DNA of 11,170 nt. It comes from Pigoraptor vietnamica (lineage: Eukaryota > Opisthokonta > Filasterea). The stretch's first letter is position 1. Every line of letters begins with the position of its first letter. The translations under genes and the position numbers were made by a program. Below are positions 6,176 through 11,170 of the stretch, in pieces. Below the pieces are notes generated by a model. That model made no database searches and was not told where the DNA came from. It worked only from the letters and a program-made list of their open reading frames with translations. Location: NCBI GenBank assembly GCA_943704525.1, contig CALSCQ010002831.1:1-11170 (forward strand), in the 5' to 3' direction.

Positions 6176-9100
6176 CTGTGCACGAATGCGAATGCCACGT
6201 AAGAAAAGGTGCCAAAAACACGTGCGTCATGCACATCACGTACAACTCAGCCTCCCTGCACCTCACACGCCTGCGCATATATATACCACATACAACACTG
6301 CCACCCTAACAGCCTCACACACACCTGCGCGGTCGTCTTGCCGTGCACGCTGCCGGACGAGCAGAGCGCCTTCCACACATCCTCCGCGCCCGTGCCCCCA
6401 ACAATCGCCTTGCCCGACAGAAGCACCGCGCGGTCCTCGTCGCGCGTCCACGAACACCCGTCCGAGTCACTCGCAGCGGCAGCGGCAGCCGCTGGCGTTG
6501 ATACGCCCGACAACGGCGTGGGCGTCTTCGGTGCCATTGATCCATTAGAGGGAGGCGAGCGTGCTGTCGAAGCGACTGTCGAGAGGGCGGGAGAGCCGAT
6601 GCGCGCGTCCGAAGCCTGTGAACGGCGTGAGTCCCCTTGCGCTAGCGTCGGGGTTATCTGGTACGCAGGCGACGGCACTTGAGAGTGCTGCGGCGTCGTT
6701 GCGTGCTGTGGTGTCGTTGCAACGGCCGGCAATTGCTGGGAAGGCTGCTTCGGCGTGAATTCGCGGGCTCCTGGCGAGGTGGATGACAGCAGGGTCCCGC
6801 CTGCGCTGCTGGCAGTCGTCGGCGATTGCGCTGGCGTGCGCGTACGTTGCACTGCCGACGAGACAGAGTCGGTGCGAGCGGTGGGCTCCAGAGCCACGGA
6901 CATGGGACCCGCGACGGACGGCGCAGTGTCGGGCGGCAAAGGTACCTCCTCAATATCACCCGAATCCTCCGAATTCGCGTCCGAATCCGACATTTCGCAG
7001 TGCTCGTACTCGCCATCGCCCAGCATTTCCTCCTGCGGACAATCGGACTCTTCAGCACAATGTGGTGGCTGCGAGCGCCCAAAATGCACTGCAACCGCCA
7101 CACGCAACAACAAGGCAGCCCACCTCGTGTATCGACCCGCTCCCTTCCGACGGGGCATCGTCGTCGTCCGTATCCGGCAGCTCCACCATCTCAACGTGGC
7201 GCGCCTCATCCGACCTCTCAGAGGCACACGCGGCCACGGAGACGACCATTGCTTCCCGACCCGTCGTGGGCCTCGGTGCAATCTGCGCCATAGCACGCGG
7301 CGCACGAGCCGCGGACGGTCCGTTAGGAGCCGTGTCGAGTCTATCCGTTCGTTCGCGTTCGGAGATTCGCACGGGCACCTGCGCGATTCCCTCGGGATCC
7401 TCGCGCGCGCTGAATGCCACGGCCGACTGCGCGTGATGGGGTTCCTCCACCCGCTGTGCAGTTGTCGGTACCGAGACAGGGTTGGCAGCGCTGTCCCCTT
7501 CCTCAGCGCCACCAATCGCCGCGCGCGTGAGAATGTCCAGCGCGCTCGCCGGCCGATGGGCCCACGGGACAGAGCGGGGCGGCGTGGACGATTCATCGAT
7601 TCGCGCCGGCGCGGACGAGGAAGTTGGTACCCCCGCGGGAGCGTGCGGCGGCACCGTAGTGTCGCCGTGTTTCGGCTGCGGTCCTTTTCGCGCGCCCGTC
7701 GCCGCCTTCGCGTTGGAGCTGGGGAACGGCGCGTGCGTCTTCATGCGCTCGTAGATGCGGTCCCACGGGACCTCCTGTCGAAAGTCCTGCGTGCGGAAGT
7801 TGGCAAACAATGTGAGAAAGAAGGTTTCCGTACACAAATAGCAGACAACTCAAGCAAGAAGGCAGAGAGAACCGGCGGGACCGGCCAAACAATATGTATG
7901 CTTCAAACAGTTACACGAATAAGCACAGATATCCGGAGAGCCAAGGGAACGGCCAAAGGGGCGCGGCTGAGAGATGCCATACCTTCAGCGGGTTCGGGGG
8001 TGCACGCGCGCACACCATGTTCTTGTAGCGCAGCTTTATCTGCGACTCTGTGCGCGAGGGCAGAAATTCCTTCTGGATGCGCTCCCAGTCGTGCGAATCG
8101 GTGCTCTTCGCCTTGGCAAAGTGGCCGAGTCCGAGGACGAGCAGGCTGTGCGGACGCAACAGTTCAGCGTCTGTGGTCCAGCGTGCTTGGTCCAGCATCG
8201 CATAGTTACTCCATTCAACGCAACCACAGGCACCCACTTGTCCTCAATGGGCGCAAAACGGCCGGGCTTCTTAGGGATGCTATCGGCCACAGCTGCGGAG
8301 ACGACGCACAAGACACTACGTCAGTGGCACACGCATCACAGTTTTGTTTCCAATTCGAACAATGTAAGTACGCACACAGCCCGCCACACTTGACACATCG
8401 CAAGTTCACACGTGCGCAACAGAAAGGGGTACCCACTCGGCATTCCGCAGCAAAACAAGAATTTGCGGTCGAAAACGGCGTCAAACAGGTCCAGGCGAGC
8501 AGACTCGCGCGGCGGCAACGCCGGCATTCGCTGCGACGCGCGCCACGCGGTCAACTGCCCGCTCGATTGCGCGGCGACCCCAGGCGTGCTCCCGGCCGCG
8601 GGCGCTTCGCACTCGGCAAAGTATGCCGGAAGGAGTGACACGGCCGGCACGCGCAGAATGGAAGGTCCCCCTGCGACCGTCTGCCTCTCCGCTGCGTCCT
8701 TAAAAAAGTCCTGCGACGCGCAATCGAGAGCAAACGATTACTACTCTGCACCAACTCGCGCAGGCGCTCGATGCTATCCCCAACACGCACGAAAGGCACC
8801 CACCAATATTCGACGGGACGCCACCTCTGCGCTGGTGAACGTGACCTTGCCGTTGTTGCAGAGGATGTGCGACTGAACGGCCAGCTGGAGATGCTGGGCA
8901 ATCTGCGTGCGAAGTTCTCCGAGCTGGGTCGCCGTCATCGCTGGCGCGCCGCCCGGTGTGATGGGCGCATACTCCGTTCCCAATTCACTGCGGAGCGAAA
9001 AGGCGGGAGTGGGTTGCATAGGACATGTGAGCATTGCACATGCGAGCAATTGGCGCGTGAGAGAGTGAAGGCGCAAAAATGTCGGTCATCACACAGAGTG

Positions 9101-11074
9101 CACGTGAAGACACTGCCAATATGTATGCGCAGCAATGGACGCGAGGCAAGTACGCACTCTGCGAACGACGCATGAATCCCCTTTGTGGGAGAGCCGGAAG
9201 CCGAGAACGGAAAGGCGACGTCTGACGGAATTCGAAGGGCATTATCGTGAATCGACTGATAGCGCACAGCAGTGCTCCAGCGACACGGAATCGCAGGGCA
9301 CGCGACAGGGACCAACACGCACGCACGCACGCACAGGCACGCGAATGTCCCTGCCCGCACTCGCACACAGTTCACGCCATCAACTCACCTCCGCCCATGA
9401 ATGGCGCAAACTCGCGGCGCATCTGTTCCACAGACTCGTATATCGACTCGAGCTCTTTCCCTGTTACGTCCAATTTGGCAGATGAGTGCATAAAACGCCA
9501 AAATTAGAGGTAAGGAGAAACACAAAGCACGCGCACGCCTTCTTCAGCGCGTTGGCAACGCGGCACCCACGTGAGATGCGCACAGAGCGGCCCGTGCGAT
9601 ACTCCTCGGGCTCCACGTACAGCGCGGCGTCGTCCGCGAGGAAGTTGTACTCCGGGTCGTCGTCTTCGTCATCGGCGGCGGCCTCCGGTGCCTCCACTTG
9701 CGACGACCCTGCGCGACGACACGCGATGTGTTCAGTCGTGACAACCGCGTGCATACATCTTCAAACTCCAATAGTTCCTATGAAAGTACATCCGTGGTGT
9801 GTGCAGTTTGAGTTTGAGCGTATGGCCTGCTCAACGCACCGGTCGCGAGGTCCCGCAGAAAGCGCCGGTACTCGTTGTCAGCCTCCGAGTTGTCCGATTT
9901 GGGCGACAGCTGCAGCAACTCTACACAGGAAGGCAGTTGAAGATGAGCAAGGAATGGAGGGAAGAGAGGGATGTCGGATCAGCCCGAATTGAAGACGAAA
10001 ACTGTTCGTCGAGAAAGAGAAGGAGGGAGACAGAGAGTGATGGGAATAGCTAGACTCACATGTCCGCCGACTTCACTGAGGACAAGAGAGAATGAGAGAG
10101 AAGCGGCGCGCAAAACACTCACGCGTGATGTCGAACGGCGCCGCGGCGTCCGGAAATTTGGAGCGCGTTCGCAGCGCCACAGCACCGGGGGATTCCGTCT
10201 GATCCTGAAGACCACAAGTGCCAATATGAAAAAAAGTGCGCGCGCTTTTCGTTCTATTGCCTACTTTGCAGTGTTGCTAATCCACGCCCATTTTCGCGGC
10301 GACGGCACGCAACCGATCCCCACTAACCGTTACGCCCGGTGCCGATTCTAGACCCTTCTTGAGCGCGACAATCTCCTCGTCCTCGCTGAGCGGCGGCAGT
10401 GTGGAGTGGCCGTCAGCGTGGACAAACATAGCGCGCGCGGCAAGGAAACGCCACGCGCTCGCTGACACAGACGCGCTACCAGCCAACCTATCCCCCGCAC
10501 CAAAGACGACAACCAGCGTGCACTCGCATCCCCACCTCAACTCGTCCTCGTCGTCGGCGTCTCCGCGCCTTGCGTCGCCCTGCGCGTCGCCCTCCGGCAC
10601 GAAATCCTCGTCGTCCGATTCCGACTGCATCGACATGGTGTCGAGCACAGAGCCCCACGTGGGCGGCGCGGGCGTGGGTGGCGGGAGAGGGGTGCCGCCG
10701 GGGGCGTTCTGCTGCATGCGGACCTTGCTGCGGGTCATCTTCACCGTCCCCTGAGAGCAAAACGGGGCACGGTGTGCGCGCTTCAGTATCACGCATCGGG
10801 ACTCAAGGCAAGATGGGCAAGAGTGGGTATTCACAAGCGCCACAAAACACCACGCACGCACGCACACACGCACACGCGCACACGCACACACGCGCACACA
10901 CGCACACGCACACACGCACACACGCACACACGCACACACGCACGCACGCACACAGACATACACCTCCCCCGCATGTGGACATGCGGCAGCACCCACCTCC
11001 CACTCGCTGTCGTCCGTCTGCCCAGCGATCGTGTCCTTGAGAAGCTTCCCAAACGCGTCGCTGCGCAGCACGTG
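6107..11074 (-). CDS. GON4L: GON4L-family transcription/chromatin regulator, at least 14 exons (5' end uncertain)
   Basis: Proposed exons in gene order: 11074-10997, 10750-10536, 10385-10286, 10204-10123, 9920-9840, 9708-9571, 9460-9389, one unresolved, 8987-8804, 8710-8437, 8292-8238, 8145-7983, 7786-7124, 7032-6325, 6175-6107; about 960 codons. Every listed junction keeps reading phase except across 9388-8988. Family blocks in order: LRTRSKFP, NEYRRFLRDL, DDDPEYNFLAD followed by RSVRISRKELESIYESVEQ, QLGELRTQIAQHLQL, RFAPIEDNLLVLGLGHF (SANT) ending NMVCARAPPNPLK, an acidic Ser/Pro-rich linker, then SWTRDEDRAVLL...KTTAQVAARFAELKRLQ (second SANT). Animal GON4L/udu/Mute proteins are nuclear regulators linked to YY1, SIN3 and histone-gene control; that role is transferred by homology. 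The PAH repeats of animal GON4L are not evident. The start codon may lie upstream, or be ATG 10738. Confidence 0.88.
6325..7032 (-). other. Exon with acidic linker and start of C-terminal SANT
   Basis: Acceptor TTGTCCGCAG (ending 7033) and phase 0 both ends. It begins EEMLGDGEYEHCEMSDSD, continues through a Ser/Thr/Pro/Gln-rich low-complexity region with a repeated TTPQH motif and an eight-Ala run (about 6470-6500), then enters the SANT fold at SWTRDEDRAVLL (Trp codon 6450-6448). The preceding intron is 7123-7033 (91 nt). Confidence 0.85.
7124..7786 (-). other. Exon with disordered acidic region of GON4L-like protein
   Basis: Starts DFRQEVPWDRIYERM directly after the NPLK that ends the central SANT exon (intron 7982-7787, 196 nt, donor GTATGG, the only GTA donor seen) and ends PSEGSGSIHE. 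Most of it is Pro/Ser/Ala-rich and acidic (for example ELPDTDDDDAPSE), probably disordered. A long open frame on the plus strand across 6755-8638 is its antisense shadow. Confidence 0.85.
7983..8292 (-). other. Central SANT/Myb-like domain, two exons
   Basis: Exons 8292-8238 and 8145-7983 are separated by a 92-nt intron (donor GTGGGTGCCT at 8237, acceptor GCGTCCGCACAG ending 8146). Splicing creates the Asn codon AA+C, giving RFAPIEDNLLVLGLGHFAK, an exact fit to the GON4L family pattern. It continues IQKEFLPSRTESQIKLRYKN and ends CARAPPNPLK, the conserved RAP-N-P-K tail. Without the splice the frame breaks, so the intron is well supported. Confidence 0.92.
8437..8987 (-). other. Conserved central region of GON4L-like protein, two exons
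   Basis: Exon 8987-8804 encodes ELGTEYAPITPGG, then ATQLGELRTQIAQHLQLAVQ and VASRRIL, corresponding to the animal GON4L segment with QMQQHVQL. Exon 8710-8437 begins DFFKDAAERQTVAGG, contains AVSLLPAYFAE and ends in phase 1 at FLFCCGMP. The intervening intron is 8803-8711 (93 nt, donor GTGGGTGCCT). The following intron is 8436-8293 (144 nt, donor GTGGGTACCC). Confidence 0.87.
8988..9388 (-). other. Unresolved intron/exon stretch of the GON4L-like gene
   Basis: The upstream exon ends in phase 1 at a strong donor GTGAGTTG (9388). The downstream acceptor (CTTTTCGCTCCGCAG ending 8988) needs phase 2, so direct splicing would shift the frame. The span (401 nt) is far longer than other introns in this gene. 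An exon of length 1 mod 3 is expected here. The frame reading DNALRIPSDVAFPFSASGSP (about 9218-9159) is the most coding-like stretch, but its borders cannot be fixed from sequence alone. Confidence 0.6.
9389..9460 (-). other. Exon with KELESIYESVEQ helix
   Basis: The acceptor GACGTAACAG (ending 9461) joins C+GG to make Arg in RSVRISRKELESIYESVEQ, aligning with the animal GON4L RAVRI-x-KKEVNEL block. It ends EFAPFMGG plus the first base of a Gly codon. Confidence 0.9.
9571..9708 (-). other. Exon with GON4L signature DPEYNFLAD
   Basis: Acceptor GTGTCGTCGCGCAG ending 9709; donor GTGGGTGCCG at 9570. Encodes DDEDDDPEYNFLADDAALYV and EEYRTGRSVRIS, the most diagnostic block of the family. Phase 1 at both borders. 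Confidence 0.93.
9840..10750 (-). other. N-terminal exons of the GON4L-like gene (four exons)
   Basis: 10750-10536 (GTVKMTRSKVRMQQN, then an acidic ESDDEDFVPEGD region), 10385-10286 (SEDEEIVALKKGLESAP to AVAAKMG), 10204-10123 (DQTESPGAVALRTRSKFPD) and 9920-9840 (LLQLSPKSDNSEADNEYRRF). Introns are 10535-10386 (150 nt), 10285-10205 (81 nt) and 10122-9921 (202 nt). The first of these is a stop-free multiple of three, so the unspliced frame stays open through it. Borders agree in phase throughout. Confidence 0.82.
10060..10075 (-). other. Candidate 16-nt microexon
   Basis: Inside the intron 10122-9921, the sequence TTCTCTCTTGTCCTCAG (ending 10076) is followed by 16 nt and then the strong donor GTGAGTCT (10059). 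Inclusion between the two flanking exons as modelled would shift the frame and meet TGA in the next exon. Confidence 0.3.
10849..10955. repeat. CA/CGCA repeat (GT on the sense strand of the GON4L-like gene)
   Basis: Long interrupted CA repeat lying wholly inside the intron 10996-10751 (donor GTGGGTGCTG, acceptor GTTTTGCTCTCAG). In the pre-mRNA it is a GU repeat about 40 nt after the donor. The frame is open across it by virtue of the repeat, but it is not coding. Confidence 0.95.
10997..11074 (-). other. Most 5' supported exon of the GON4L-like gene
   Basis: Acceptor CGTCTCTTTCGCCCTCAG ending 11075. Encodes HVLRSDAFGKLLKDTIAGQ then TDDSEWE, phase 0 both ends, joining to GTVKMTRSK. Because it starts at an acceptor, the gene continues upstream. 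The remaining 96 nt (11075-11170) include a minus-strand EWEED stretch followed by GTGTTT (11150), a possible end of the preceding exon, which cannot be confirmed. Confidence 0.65.
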
Positions 11075-11170
11075 CTGAGGGCGAAAGAGACGATCAGACA
11101 CGTGCGATCCCTCCAAAAACAGCAATGCGCTCCCGAGTGAATTAAAACACGTCCTCCTCCCACTCCCCCC

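Noticed and set aside
6247-6324. Readthrough C-terminus of the GON4L-like protein (VCVRLLGW...ACEVQGG)
   Set aside because: Superficially fits the SANT pattern, but the spliced exon 6175-6107 matches much better and uses a clear acceptor. A 54-nt intron to the acceptor at about 6271 was also considered and rejected because it truncates the SANT helix.
6755-8638. 627-residue open frame on the plus strand
   Set aside because: It runs antisense across at least five exons and their introns of the GON4L-like gene, has no family features, is Arg/Ser-rich as expected for a shadow of GC-rich coding DNA, and ignores the well-supported splice structure on the other strand.
10849-10955. CA repeat as a CRISPR-like or protein-coding repeat
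   Set aside because: No spacer/repeat organisation; it is a simple microsatellite within an intron.

Overview
The window looks like nuclear DNA from a GC-rich, intron-rich unicellular eukaryote. Genes are interrupted by short introns (about 80-250 nt) with clear GT...AG borders and pyrimidine-rich 3' ends. Coding exons use GC-ending codons, and simple (GT)n, poly-T and poly-G tracts lie between and within genes. The Rab protein is very close to animal Rab8, and the third gene is a GON4L-family homologue. A holozoan or other amorphean protist would fit, but the sequence alone does not fix the lineage.

Layout: (1) Positions 1-190 are the 3' end of an intron carrying T17 and a long GT repeat. 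Positions 191-3348 (+) are the 3' exons of a large, probably extracellular protein with six PD40/TolB-type propeller repeats, beta-sandwich-like segments and an Asp-box. I place two further introns in it (506-619 and 3122-3268). (2) Positions 3349-4977 hold no recognisable gene. The stretch includes an AT-rich island with a near-perfect inverted repeat, splice-like signals, a G14 run and the presumed Rab promoter/5'UTR. (3) Positions 4978-5746 (+) are a complete Rab8-type GTPase gene with one 136-nt intron. (4) Positions 5747-6106 are a short convergent intergenic region. (5) From 11074 down to 6107 (-) lies a gene of at least 14 exons for a GON4L-family nuclear regulator. I rebuilt it exon by exon from splice signals, reading phase and family motifs (PEYNFL block, RTRSK block, central QLGELRTQIAQH block, the SANT domain starting FAPIEDN, and a C-terminal SANT). 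Its last exon (6107-6175) is a 23-codon piece that completes the C-terminal SANT. One exon between 8988 and 9388 is unresolved, and the 5' end runs off the window or is uncertain.

The three genes have no evident shared pathway: a secreted or surface protein, a vesicle-traffic GTPase and a transcription/chromatin regulator, as is normal for neighbours in a compact eukaryotic genome. The most notable shared features are at RNA level. All three genes carry a GU repeat on the sense strand of an intron, and 15 of 16 inferred donors begin GTG, half of them GTGGG. No mobile element with coding capacity, CRISPR array, rRNA or tRNA was seen.
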